Shown: in pieces, positions 8,115 to 15,026 of the stretch
Numbering within the stretch: position 1 is the stretch's first letter
Layout: every line of letters starts with the position of its first letter
Assembly (NCBI GenBank): GCA_002315855.1
Contig: DCIG01000067.1
Location: 1 to 26,998, forward strand
Direction of reading: 5' to 3'
DNA: 26,998 bases
Origin: Lentisphaeria bacterium UBA1732
Lineage (GTDB): Bacteria > Verrucomicrobiota > Lentisphaeria > Victivallales > UBA1829
Translations under genes and position numbers: made by a program
The notes under the pieces: model-generated
What the model was told of the DNA's origin: nothing
Seen by the model: only the letters and a program-made list of their open reading frames with translations
Database searches by the model: none

Positions 8115-9332
8115 ATGACCCGACTGGAACAAATCGTTTCTTTTATTCGTTCTGTTTTTTCAGAGCCTGAAAAAATGATTATTCTGCATGATCCCCGTTT
8201 TTGCGGGAATGAGCGGAAATATTTGCTGGATGCTATGGATTCCAATTTCGTATCCAGTGTCGGTGAATATGTCGGCAAATTTGAGAAAGCTGTTGCGGAA
8301 TACACTGGTTCGCCTTTCGCTGTTGCGGCAGTCAATGGCACCGGTGCGCTTCACATTTCTTTATTGCTTGCAGGGGTTCAGCGTGAGGATGAAGTCCTTG
8401 CACAGCCTGTCTCATTTGTTGCTGCATGCAATGCGATTAGCTATTGTGGTGCCAGACCGGTGTTTGTGGATGTCGATCGCGACACAATGGGGATGTCTCC
8501 TGAGAAATTGGCGCATTTCCTGAAACTCAATGCTGTGAAAAAAGCGGATGGTTTTACATACAACAAGACGACAGATCATCGTTTCGCGGCAATTGTGCCT
8601 ATGCACACGTTCGGGCATCCCTGCCGGATTGATGCGATTGCAGAGATTGCTGAGCAGTACAATATTCCGCTGGTGGAAGATGCCGCCGAGAGCATGGGAT
8701 CTTTTTACAAAGGCAGGCATACTGGCTGTTTTGGACAGTTTGGCGCAATCAGCTTCAATGGCAATAAAATCATTACCACGGGCGGCGGCGGTATGATTTT
8801 GACTGATAATGAAGAAAAAGCGAAGCTGGCGAAGCACATTACCACTACGGCGAAAGTCCCCCACCGCTGGGAATATCGCCATGATATTACGGGCTATAAT
8901 TATCGTCTGACCAATCTTGCCGCGGCTTTGGGGTGCGGGCAGATTGAGCAGCTGGAAAAATTTGTCCGAATCAAACGTTCTTTGGCGGATCAATATGCGC
9001 AGTTCTTTGCTCATTTGGGAATCAAGTTTAATTCCGAACCGGATGAATGCCGTTCCAACTACTGGCTTATGGCTGTCATTTTGAAGAATCGTTCCGAACG
9101 TGATGAATTTCTCACCTATACCAACGACCATAAAATCATGACGCGTCCTGTTTGGATTTTGAATAACAGACTTGACATGTATGCGGATTGTCAGTGTGGC
9201 GATTTGTCGAATGCCGAATGGCTGGAAGATCGTGTCGTGAATATCCCAAGTTCCGTCATCATCCCTGACTATTACAGCAATATCGGACGGGGACTTTATA
9301 TGAATAGCTTATCCTGTGGAGGTATCCTATGA
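8115..9332 (+). CDS. DegT/DnrJ/EryC1 sugar aminotransferase, LegC-like
   Basis: PLP-dependent aminotransferase acting on a 4-keto-6-deoxy nucleotide sugar. Lys218 in SFNGNKIITTGGGG is the expected PLP lysine, and Asp189 in VEDAAES contacts the pyridine nitrogen. The sequence around NFVSSVGEYVGKFE, VNGTGALHISLLLAG and TTAKVPHRWEYRHD matches the LegC group, which acts on UDP-2-acetamido-2,6-dideoxy-hexos-4-uloses. Length is 405 residues, normal for that group. GAGGAG precedes the ATG. A natural substrate is the product of the CapD-type dehydratase two genes downstream. No NeuB-like or acetyltransferase gene lies nearby, so legionaminic acid is not implied. Confidence 0.9.
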   Translation: MTRLEQIVSFIRSVFSEPEKMIILHDPRFCGNERKYLLDAMDSNFVSSVGEYVGKFEKAVAEYTGSPFAVAAVNGTGALHISLLLAGVQREDEVLAQPVSFVAACNAISYCGARPVFVDVDRDTMGMSPEKLAHFLKLNAVKKADGFTYNKTTDHRFAAIVPMHTFGHPCRIDAIAEIAEQYNIPLVEDAAESMGSFYKGRHTGCFGQFGAISFNGNKIITTGGGGMILTDNEEKAKLAKHITTTAKVPHRWEYRHDITGYNYRLTNLAAALGCGQIEQLEKFVRIKRSLADQYAQFFAHLGIKFNSEPDECRSNYWLMAVILKNRSERDEFLTYTNDHKIMTRPVWILNNRLDMYADCQCGDLSNAEWLEDRVVNIPSSVIIPDYYSNIGRGLYMNSLSCGGIL

Positions 9333-10039
9333 CCCCGAAAAAACGTTTTTTTGATTTGCTGATTGCTTCGATTGCATTCCTCCTCCTTGCATGGATTTTC
9401 ATCCCCTGTATGGTGATTCTTTTGTGTACAGGCGAACACTACATCTGGTTTTTCCAGAAGCGGATTGGTTACAAAAATCAGTATTTCCATATCTTCAAAT
9501 TCGCGACCATGCTGTATAATTCCCCGAATATGGAAAACGGTAGTATTACCATCCGTAATGACCCGCGTATTCTGCCCTTCGGCAAATTCCTCCGCAAAAC
9601 GAAAATCAACGAACTCCCCCAGATTTTCAATGTTTTCAATGGTACGATGAGCATTATTGGTCCTCGTCCTCAGGTGGAAGCAGATTTTTATCGTTTCCCG
9701 AAGCACGTGCAGGAACACATCTACGATTCGGTCCCCGGAATCACCGGCCTTGGTTCGCTCATCTTCCGTGATGAAGAACGCTATTTGTCCCGTCCCGGTG
9801 TTGACCCGGTTCAGTTTTATACCGATTACATTGCCCCCTACAAAGGCGAGCTGGAACTCTGGTATTTGAGTCATCGATGGTTTTGGGTCGATGTCAAAAT
9901 CGTTTTGTTGACTGCCTGGGTGATTCTCTATCCGAAAAGTACTCTTCCGTTCCGCTTCTTTGAGGGGATGCCGCCCCGTCCTGATTGGATGAAGAAAATG
10001 GACGAAGAAGACGATACAGAAGGAACTCCGTCATGCTGA
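9329..10039 (+). CDS. PglC/WcaJ-type initiating sugar transferase (monotopic)
   Basis: Monotopic phosphoglycosyl transferase that loads a sugar phosphate from UDP-sugar onto undecaprenyl phosphate. There is one N-terminal hydrophobic segment (FFDLLIASIAFLLLAWIFI) and then the catalytic domain with RNDPRILPFGKFLRKTKINE and MSIIGPRPQ. Length is 236 residues, between PglC (about 200) and the long WcaJ type. Where the family's catalytic Asp-Glu pair is usual (DELPQ), this protein has Asn94-Glu95 (INELPQ). The start codon overlaps the aminotransferase stop (ATGA), and its own last codons overlap the next gene by 7 bp, so translation is tightly coupled. Confidence 0.9.
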   Translation: MTPKKRFFDLLIASIAFLLLAWIFIPCMVILLCTGEHYIWFFQKRIGYKNQYFHIFKFATMLYNSPNMENGSITIRNDPRILPFGKFLRKTKINELPQIFNVFNGTMSIIGPRPQVEADFYRFPKHVQEHIYDSVPGITGLGSLIFRDEERYLSRPGVDPVQFYTDYIAPYKGELELWYLSHRWFWVDVKIVLLTAWVILYPKSTLPFRFFEGMPPRPDWMKKMDEEDDTEGTPSC

Positions 10040-11241
10040 ATATTTCTCAGTTTATCAGTTCGCAGATTACAGGGCGTCCTGCTTCCATGTTCCTCCCGGA
10101 CATCGAAGCGAATCGGGAGCGTTTGAATGCGCTTGTCAACGGCAAAAAACTTCTTGTCATTGGCGGTGCCGGCACGATTGGCTCTTCGTTTATTCGTGCC
10201 ATTCTGCCGTTTCGTCCTGCCCAATTGGTCGTTGTTGACCTCAGCGAAAACGGTTTGACCGAATTGACGCGCGACTTGCGTTCCACCTATGGCATGTACG
10301 TCCCGGAGGATTACCGCACGTATCCTCTGAATTTCGCCGACCCTGTTTTCGAGAAGCTCTTCCGGCAGAACCATGGTTTCCACATCGTTGCGAATTTCTC
10401 TGCTCACAAGCATGTCCGCAGTGAAAAAGACCGCTGGAGCGTTCAGGCTTTGCTGGAAAATAACGTCCTGAAAGCCCGGAGACTTCTTGACCTCCTGTCT
10501 GAGTTCCCTCCCGAACACTTCTTCTGTGTTTCCACGGACAAGGCGGCGAATCCCGTGAATATCATGGGGGCAAGCAAACGCATCATGGAGGATATGATCA
10601 TGGCGTCTTCGGACAAATTCAAGGTTTGCACCGCCCGTTTCGCCAATGTCGCGTTTTCCAATGGCAGCCTCCTTGCTGGTTTCATCGAACGCATGATGAA
10701 GCATCAGCCGCTTTCTTCTCCCTGCGATGTGCGCCGCTATTTCGTTTCTCCTGAGGAATCCGGACAAATCTGTATGCTTGCCTGTCTGCTGGGGCGCAAT
10801 CGCGAAATCTTCTTCCCGAAACTGGGGGAAGAGCAGATGATGACGTTCAGCTCCATTGCAGACCGTTTCCTGCTTGCCTCGGGCCATACCCCGAAATATT
10901 GTTCCTGCGAGGAAGAGGCCCGCAGATTTGCCGCTGAAATGCCCGAAGACTCTGAAGAATACCCCGTTTATTATTTTAAGTCCGATACCACGGGCGAAAA
11001 AGATTTTGAAGAGTTTTACGTCCCCGGCGAACACCTCGACTTGAATCGTTTCCGTGCCTTGGGAATTATTGATTCTGTTCAGCCGCGCCCTGTTGCGGAA
11101 CTCAATCGCTTCTTCAGCGAACTTTCTGTGATTCTTGACCGTCCTGAGACCACGAAGGCTGAGATTGTCGCCTGCATGAAACAGTATCTCCCGAACTTCA
11201 TGCACGAGGAAAAAGGCAAAAACCTCGACCGGAAAATGTGA
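10033..11241 (+). CDS. CapD/PglF-type nucleotide-sugar 4,6-dehydratase, catalytic half only
   Basis: SDR-family enzyme that would convert a UDP-HexNAc to its 4-keto-6-deoxy form. The NAD loop GGAGTIG is at 44-50. The catalytic stretch STDKAANPVNIMGASKR (167-183) has Met178 and Lys182 where most SDRs have Tyr and Lys, as is usual for PglF/CapD. NFSAHKHVRSEKD replaces the family's AAxKHVPLxE. It is 402 residues long and lacks the four membrane helices and first Rossmann unit of full-length CapD; a matching half is fused to the transferase at 4050. The ATG at 10033 is chosen for its AAGGA and the overlap with the preceding stop. It ends the operon. Confidence 0.88.
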   Translation: MLNISQFISSQITGRPASMFLPDIEANRERLNALVNGKKLLVIGGAGTIGSSFIRAILPFRPAQLVVVDLSENGLTELTRDLRSTYGMYVPEDYRTYPLNFADPVFEKLFRQNHGFHIVANFSAHKHVRSEKDRWSVQALLENNVLKARRLLDLLSEFPPEHFFCVSTDKAANPVNIMGASKRIMEDMIMASSDKFKVCTARFANVAFSNGSLLAGFIERMMKHQPLSSPCDVRRYFVSPEESGQICMLACLLGRNREIFFPKLGEEQMMTFSSIADRFLLASGHTPKYCSCEEEARRFAAEMPEDSEEYPVYYFKSDTTGEKDFEEFYVPGEHLDLNRFRALGIIDSVQPRPVAELNRFFSELSVILDRPETTKAEIVACMKQYLPNFMHEEKGKNLDRKM

Positions 11242-11260
11242 AAGATTGTAACTCCTCCAT

Positions 11261-11303
11261 AAAAGACAGAAACAAATATAAAGTGTTTCACTTCAGTCTT
11301 TTT
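11261..11303 (+). terminator. Possible terminator of the exopolysaccharide operon
   Basis: AAAAGAC (11261-11267) pairs with GTCTTTT (11296-11302), with an inner GAAAC/GTTTC pairing and a short T run after it. The loop is large and the stem AT-rich, so it is only a candidate. Confidence 0.35.
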
Positions 11304-11348
11304 CTGTGGAAAACAGAATTCTTGTGGGAATGGGAAGAATTTTTCCCC

Positions 11349-11377
11349 TTGACTTCTTTTGAAAATGATGTTATATT
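11349..11377 (+). promoter_or_regulatory. Promoter of the ATPase/DUF4325 pair
   Basis: TTGACT (11349-11354), a 17-bp spacer and TATATT (11372-11377). The predicted start near 11384 places the hairpin at 11403-11445 in the 5' leader. Confidence 0.65.
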
Positions 11378-11402
11378 AAAAAAGAGGAATACTTTTTCTT
11401 GA

Positions 11403-11445
11403 GAGCTGATTTCAAAAGTCTTACAGGGAGCTTTGAATTTAGCTC
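11403..11445 (+). repeat. GAGCTGATTTCAAAAG repeat, copy 2, forming a 14-bp hairpin
   Basis: The motif (11403-11418) is followed by TTTGAATTTAGCTC (11432-11445), which pairs with its first 14 bases with one mismatch and one G-T wobble, leaving a 14-15 nt loop. GGGAGCTTTGAA within it is shared with copy 5; copy 3 has GGGAGCGTTGAA. The hairpin lies about 20 nt after the predicted transcription start. Confidence 0.65.
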
Positions 11446-11539
11446 TTGAGTAAGTGCTGGTCCTTTTGTAGATCACTTATCTGCAATAAAAGAAATCGAG
11501 TAACGACATCATTCAATTCATATTGATAGGGGATGCGCT

Positions 11540-11656
11540 ATGCCGCTATTAAATTATGAATTGTTTTTTGGAAAAGCCCAAAATGACTACCTTAAAACCT
11601 TCAACTACCTTAAAACTTTCAATGTGCGAAGAGAAAGATGTCCCGTCTTTCCTTAG
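11540..11656 (+). other. Short ORF overlapping the ATPase start: possible displaced N-terminus or leader peptide
   Basis: ATG at 11540 is preceded by GGGGA and opens a 38-codon frame (MPLLNYELFFGKAQNDYLK...) that stops at TAG 11654-11656. It overlaps the first 33 codons of the ATPase frame, which is displaced by +1. Its start is better placed for translation than the ATPase's own first ATG, and its residues look protein-like, so either the gene is frameshifted here or this is a short leader peptide. Confidence 0.35.
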
Positions 11657-12530
11657 TACCCTTTTTTCGATGAATCAATCGTTTTGTATTGATTTTTCTG
11701 TATCTCCCTTTATGATTCCTTTTGCTATTCTTTCCCTGTTGATTTGGATAAAAACTCTGCAGAAACACGGGAATGAGATTTGGGTGAAAAACTATAAAAA
11801 GTGTATTTATTGGCAGAGAATGGATTTCTTTAAAATGGTTAACATTCCCATTAATGAACATTTTCAAAGAAAACCCGGTAAAGGTCGTTTTATCCCAATT
11901 ACTCTGATAAAAGAAACAACAATCCAAACAGGTGATTTTGCCGAAATGTTTGCCTCAAACGTTGCTCCTGATCAGGCTTCTTTGGATTCGCCTGAACAAA
12001 CAGGGGTTTACGATTACATGTGTTATGCTGTTTCTGAACTGGTTAATAATGTTCTTCAACATTCTCGTGGACAGGGGTTTTGTTTCGCACAAAAATATCC
12101 CAGAGAAAATAAAATTCGGTTGGCGATTGCAGACAATGGAATCGGAATTAAAGAAAGTCTGAAAGATTCACCTCATTATCGTGATACCGATTTAGGGGCA
12201 ATTCAGAAAGCAATTGAGCCAAATGTTTCAGGACGTGCTTGGAAAACAGTCGGAACAAGTGAAAATGCTGGTGTCGGATTATCCCTTTTGGTTGAAATCG
12301 CAAAGATTACCCGTGGGGATTACTTTATTCTTTCAGGCAATGCTTTATGTTCATCTCAAGGAAATTGTCAATTTAACAGTTCTATTCAAGGAACTGTTTG
12401 CGGCTTCACTTTCCCCATTGAAAGTGTTGCAAATAAAATCTTTAATAATTCAATCCTTCAGGATGCAAAGATGAAATTGAATTTATTAAAGAATGATGAT
12501 GAAAAAATCTTTTCGGAGGTGTTTCAATGA
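11556..12530 (+). CDS. GHKL/histidine-kinase-like ATPase with N-terminal STAS-like segment
   Basis: ATP-binding regulatory protein of unknown target. The GHKL ATP site is complete: N-box AVSELVNNVLQHSRGQG (Glu161, Asn165), G1 box IADNGIG (191-197) and G2 box NAGVGLSLL (237-245). Residues 42-120 (FCIDFSVSPFMIPFAILSLL..., RMDFFKMVNI, GRFIPITLI) form the unnamed N-terminal part common in ATPases paired with DUF4325. There is no phospho-acceptor His domain or receiver domain. The N-terminus is uncertain: the first ATG has no Shine-Dalgarno and a better start opens another frame at 11540. The stop overlaps the next gene's ATG by 4 bp. The base composition is visibly more AT-rich than the flanks, hinting at recent acquisition. 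Confidence 0.8.
   Translation: MNCFLEKPKMTTLKPSTTLKLSMCEEKDVPSFLSTLFSMNQSFCIDFSVSPFMIPFAILSLLIWIKTLQKHGNEIWVKNYKKCIYWQRMDFFKMVNIPINEHFQRKPGKGRFIPITLIKETTIQTGDFAEMFASNVAPDQASLDSPEQTGVYDYMCYAVSELVNNVLQHSRGQGFCFAQKYPRENKIRLAIADNGIGIKESLKDSPHYRDTDLGAIQKAIEPNVSGRAWKTVGTSENAGVGLSLLVEIAKITRGDYFILSGNALCSSQGNCQFNSSIQGTVCGFTFPIESVANKIFNNSILQDAKMKLNLLKNDDEKIFSEVFQ
11587..11622 (+). repeat. 18-bp tandem duplication in the start of the ATPase gene
   Basis: CTACCTTAAAACCTTCAA (11587-11604) is repeated directly as CTACCTTAAAACTTTCAA (11605-11622), one mismatch. The unit is six codons, so it keeps the frame. In the 11540 frame it encodes YLKTFN twice. Confidence 0.85.
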
Positions 12531-12841
12531 ATTATATGGTTAATCTTTTTGAGAAATACGGACATTTCTGTGCTGACGGGAGTAAAGCCAATGCTTTTCT
12601 CAAAGAATCAATTATCCCATGGATGAATGATAACCCCGGTGGCATTTTACTTCTCAACTTCGCAAATGTCCAGCGGATGAACAGCTCGTTCGCAAACGCA
12701 TTGATCGGAAACTCATGTTATTTATTCGGGTTTGAAAGAATTCGGGTTACTGACATTAAGCCTGATTTGAAAGTGATTGTTGTCTCTGCGTTATCCTATG
12801 GATTATCTTTGAAAGAGGCGGAAAAGCAGTCCAAAGCATAA
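12527..12841 (+). CDS. DUF4325 STAS-like protein, partner of the ATPase
   Basis: Small soluble protein of 104 residues. The core LLLNFANVQRMNSSFANALIG resembles the DUF4325 signature (a STAS-like fold with a conserved SFA segment), and the C-terminal KPDLKVIV completes the fold. It overlaps the ATPase gene by 4 bp, so the two are made together. By analogy with anti-sigma ATPase/STAS antagonist pairs, the two proteins may form a switch, but its output is unknown. The region shares the AT-rich character of the ATPase gene. A terminator follows at 12900. Confidence 0.72.
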   Translation: MNYMVNLFEKYGHFCADGSKANAFLKESIIPWMNDNPGGILLLNFANVQRMNSSFANALIGNSCYLFGFERIRVTDIKPDLKVIVVSALSYGLSLKEAEKQSKA

Positions 12842-12899
12842 ATCTTTGAATCTTACATCCAACTTTTTTTCATTTCCCCTTTTTCTTTCCCATCATCAT

Positions 12900-12937
12900 A
12901 AAAAAGACCGATTCTTTTACGGAACCGGTCTTTTTTT
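12900..12937. terminator. Bidirectional intrinsic terminator
   Basis: AAAAAGACCGATTC pairs with GGAACCGGTCTTTTT with one internal A-C mismatch and a loop of about 7 nt. A-runs on one side and T-runs on the other let it work in both directions. It lies between the convergent DUF4325 gene and the minus-strand lipoprotein gene. Confidence 0.85.
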
Positions 12938-12977
12938 GACGACATCACATGAAAAATGCCTGTCGTGATAATCCCTA

Positions 12978-13184
12978 TTACTTGTTCAGATTCTTGATGC
13001 TGTCCTGAATGGAAGCATTGGTTTTTTCTGCTGCATCGGATGCCTTTTGCGTCAGCTTCTGGAGACCATTGGAGGTCGCTTCGGTGGCGTTGTCCAGCTT
13101 TTCTCCGGCGGTTTCTTTCTTTTCGCAGGAAGCGAAAACGAGGACGGAGAGCGCAACTGCTGCGATGAGTGAATAGCGTTTCAT
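12978..13184 (-). CDS. Small lipoprotein, entericidin-like
   Basis: A 68-residue protein with a short signal peptide (MKRYSLIAAVALSVLVF) and a lipobox ending at Cys20 (FASC), followed by EKKE. The mature part is about 48 residues, polar and probably one alpha helix (LDNATEATSNGLQKLTQKAS...). This resembles small envelope lipoproteins of the entericidin kind, but I see no diagnostic family motif. GAAAGGAT lies upstream of the ATG. No convincing promoter was found in the 162-bp gap to the next gene, though GAACTG...CAGTTC (13269-13289) forms a small hairpin there. Confidence 0.72.
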   Translation of the reverse strand: MKRYSLIAAVALSVLVFASCEKKETAGEKLDNATEATSNGLQKLTQKASDAAEKTNASIQDSIKNLNK

Positions 13185-13346
13185 GATTTTATCCTTTCAT
13201 GAAGATATTTGAGGCATGATAGCCTCCGGTTGGAAGAGTGCCTGTTTGATGAAACCGTCAGTGGCTTGGAACTGTCCGAAAAGCAGTTCGGAATCAAACT
13301 CGGCTCTCATGTAATTTTTTTGTTAGTTCAAAAATGAACCTGTATC

Positions 13347-14045
13347 TTACTTTTTCGGTTTGATGGTGAGCAGGAACCCCAGCGCAAGACTGAGGAATGC
13401 GCTCATCAGAACGCGATAGTCAGGCGGCAGGCAGAATGTAATGGTATGAGCCGGAATCCAGAATACCACGATTGTTTTCAGCATGTACGAGCCCCACACA
13501 TGCTTGTCAATCCCTTCCAGATATTCCGCCCCGCCAATCCATTTCTTGCGGTTGATGCACGTGTTGAACCAGTCATGCGAGAGCATCATCGGGAAGCAGA
13601 AAATCAAGTTCAGCCACAGCGATGTGGAGAATCCGGAAATAATCTTTTGTCCCAAAGTCATTTCGTGGTAGGGCAGGGCTTTCCCGAACGGCCACAGCGA
13701 AGTCCCCAGCATTGCACCTACGCCTTTCGCGAATGCCGCAAAAGCGAACGTGAACAGCATACCGTACAGCCCCCATACCAGAAATTTCAGAAACAATCCC
13801 GGCGTCTTCCAGGACCCTGTGCGTCCGCGTACCTTGATCATTTCCCCGAATGTCGCAAGCAGTGCCACCTTGAAAAATCCCGAAATGTACGGAAACGCGT
13901 TGACCACTGCGCCGAATTGAATCAGCCCTTTCCCCGTGAATCCTGTCCAGACGAGGTGTCCGTCCTGCATGGCAAACGGAAAGAATGCTGCAATTGCTGC
14001 GTATGCGACGAAATAGAGAATTGCTGCAAAATCGGAAGGACGCAT
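13347..14045 (-). CDS. Multipass membrane protein of unknown function, weakly Mpv17/PMP22-like
   Basis: A 232-residue protein with about five to six hydrophobic segments: near 6-27, 38-67, 82-113, 128-155, 185-203 and 208-226. No signal peptide is separable from the first helix. The last 50 residues (LKTIVVFWIPAHTITFCLPP, then RVLMSAFLSLALGFLL) recall the C-terminal W-x-P...F-x-x-P-x-x-x-R pattern of Mpv17/PMP22 proteins, which are rare in bacteria. That assignment is tentative. No catalytic residues stand out. It is monocistronic, with a candidate promoter at 14113-14141, and points towards the lipoprotein gene on the same strand. Confidence 0.7.
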   Translation of the reverse strand: MRPSDFAAILYFVAYAAIAAFFPFAMQDGHLVWTGFTGKGLIQFGAVVNAFPYISGFFKVALLATFGEMIKVRGRTGSWKTPGLFLKFLVWGLYGMLFTFAFAAFAKGVGAMLGTSLWPFGKALPYHEMTLGQKIISGFSTSLWLNLIFCFPMMLSHDWFNTCINRKKWIGGAEYLEGIDKHVWGSYMLKTIVVFWIPAHTITFCLPPDYRVLMSAFLSLALGFLLTIKPKK

Positions 14046-14112
14046 TGTGAATAATCCTTGAGTTGGTTGTTTTGATATGTTTTGTTGCGAAAATGAATGT
14101 TCTGTAACTGTT

Positions 14113-14141
14113 ACTTTAACTCATTATGATTGTTTTTTCAA
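14113..14141 (-). promoter_or_regulatory. Candidate promoter of the multipass membrane protein gene
   Basis: On the minus strand, TTGAAA (14141-14136), a 17-bp spacer and TAAAGT (14118-14113). The -10 box is weak. Confidence 0.35.
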
Positions 14142-14191
14142 CCTCTTTTATCGAAAAAAGAAAAATATTTCTTCACCTCTTTCGTTTCGAT

Positions 14192-14220
14192 TTGATTTCA
14201 TTGCTCACTTGAAGTATATT
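14192..14220 (+). promoter_or_regulatory. Promoter of the zinc-ribbon gene
   Basis: TTGATT (14192-14197), a 17-bp spacer and TATATT (14215-14220). The predicted start near 14227 leaves a leader of about 30 nt. Confidence 0.6.
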
Positions 14221-14258
14221 AATAGGGTGTCTCTCTAACTCAAAGGTATTTTCTGAAT

Positions 14259-14525
14259 ATGATGCAGTCTTTTTTTCCCGGTCAAATGGCTCTTTCCACA
14301 TTCTCTTTGGATGACCCGAAGAAACGTTTTTTGACCTGCCCGAAATGCGGTGAGCGTCTGATTCCTGCTGATGTCGAGAATTATTCCCGCTGCCCGTTCT
14401 GTGATTATCTGTTCGTTCATGATGATGCCTGGGATGACTTCATCCTCGCTCCGGTTATCAGCTCCTGGGAACAAAGTCAGAATCCTCTGACTGTGGTTTT
14501 TCAGTCTGAAATCCCGAAAGAATGA
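14259..14525 (+). CDS. Small zinc-ribbon protein of unknown function
   Basis: An 88-residue soluble protein with two CxxC knuckles, CPKCGERL and CPFC, about 17 residues apart, which together should bind one zinc ion. The rest is acidic (HDDAWDDF) with no other recognised domain. It has its own promoter directly upstream. AAAGG precedes the ATG at a rather long distance, and the next codon is also ATG, so either could start. Zinc ribbons of this size can be RNA polymerase, ribosome or protein-binding adaptors; nothing here decides which. Confidence 0.7.
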   Translation: MMQSFFPGQMALSTFSLDDPKKRFLTCPKCGERLIPADVENYSRCPFCDYLFVHDDAWDDFILAPVISSWEQSQNPLTVVFQSEIPKE

Positions 14526-14871
14526 TTGTCCTGCGTACAATGCACCTCCTGACACGGTGTTGATAAGTCTCCGGAAAAACATCTGTATCCCCATTCATTT
14601 TGCCTCCTTTTTATATTCGATTCCCTCTTGCCTGAAAAAAATGACTCCCCATAAAAGGCGCAAAAATGCTGTTTTTGGACATCAATAATTTACAATTCTA
14701 TATCAATGAGTAAGTTAATGCGGACAAATCTTTCGCTCCCCCCGATTCCTTCCTCTTTCGCATTTTGCTTTTGCCTTTGATGCTTCTCCAAAAGTCCGAA
14801 CCCGAAGTCCGTCCGGAAGGGGCGTTGCCTGAATTTTTTCTTAAATCCTTTGCGGAAAATAACTTTTTCGC
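14526..14871. other. Intergenic stretch without recognised features
   Basis: About 345 bp between the zinc-ribbon gene and the rplM promoter. I see no convincing ORF, tRNA, repeat copy or clear terminator. It is low-complexity and pyrimidine-rich on the plus strand. Confidence 0.5.
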
Positions 14872-14900
14872 TTGACAAATCTGTTCTTTTGCAGTATATT
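14872..14900 (+). promoter_or_regulatory. Strong promoter of rplM-rpsI-argC
   Basis: TTGACA (14872-14877), exactly 17 bp, and TATATT (14895-14900). The start is expected near 14907. Confidence 0.8.
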
Positions 14901-14913
14901 ATATGACTTCGCT

Positions 14914-14935
14914 GTTCCTTAACCCGATTAGGAAC
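14914..14935 (+). promoter_or_regulatory. Hairpin at the 5' end of the rplM leader
   Basis: GTTCCT (14914-14919) and AGGAAC (14930-14935) form a 6-bp stem, extendable by a GC pair past a bulge, within a few bases of the predicted transcription start. It may be a ribosomal-protein autoregulation site or an mRNA-stabilising stem; neither is shown. Confidence 0.35.
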
Positions 14936-15026
14936 GCGGATAGTTCCGGGATCTGGCAGTTCCGGTGCGCTTCCACTTTTTCACATTTTGAACTGAAATG
15001 ACAACAAAACAAGGATCTATCCTGTT

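Noticed and set aside
8115..9332. Legionaminic acid pathway suggested by the LegC-like aminotransferase
   Set aside because: No NeuB-type synthase, CMP transferase or LegG/LegH gene is in the operon. The enzyme more likely makes a 4-amino-6-deoxy sugar nucleotide.
14813..14820. CCGGAAGG, resembling the SRP RNA apical loop
   Set aside because: The flanking GTCAGGT and AAGCAGC parts and the long SRP stem are missing, so it is a chance match.
14690..14878. 62-codon minus-strand frame before the rplM promoter
   Set aside because: Low-complexity basic sequence, no Shine-Dalgarno, and it overlaps the -35 box of the rplM promoter.
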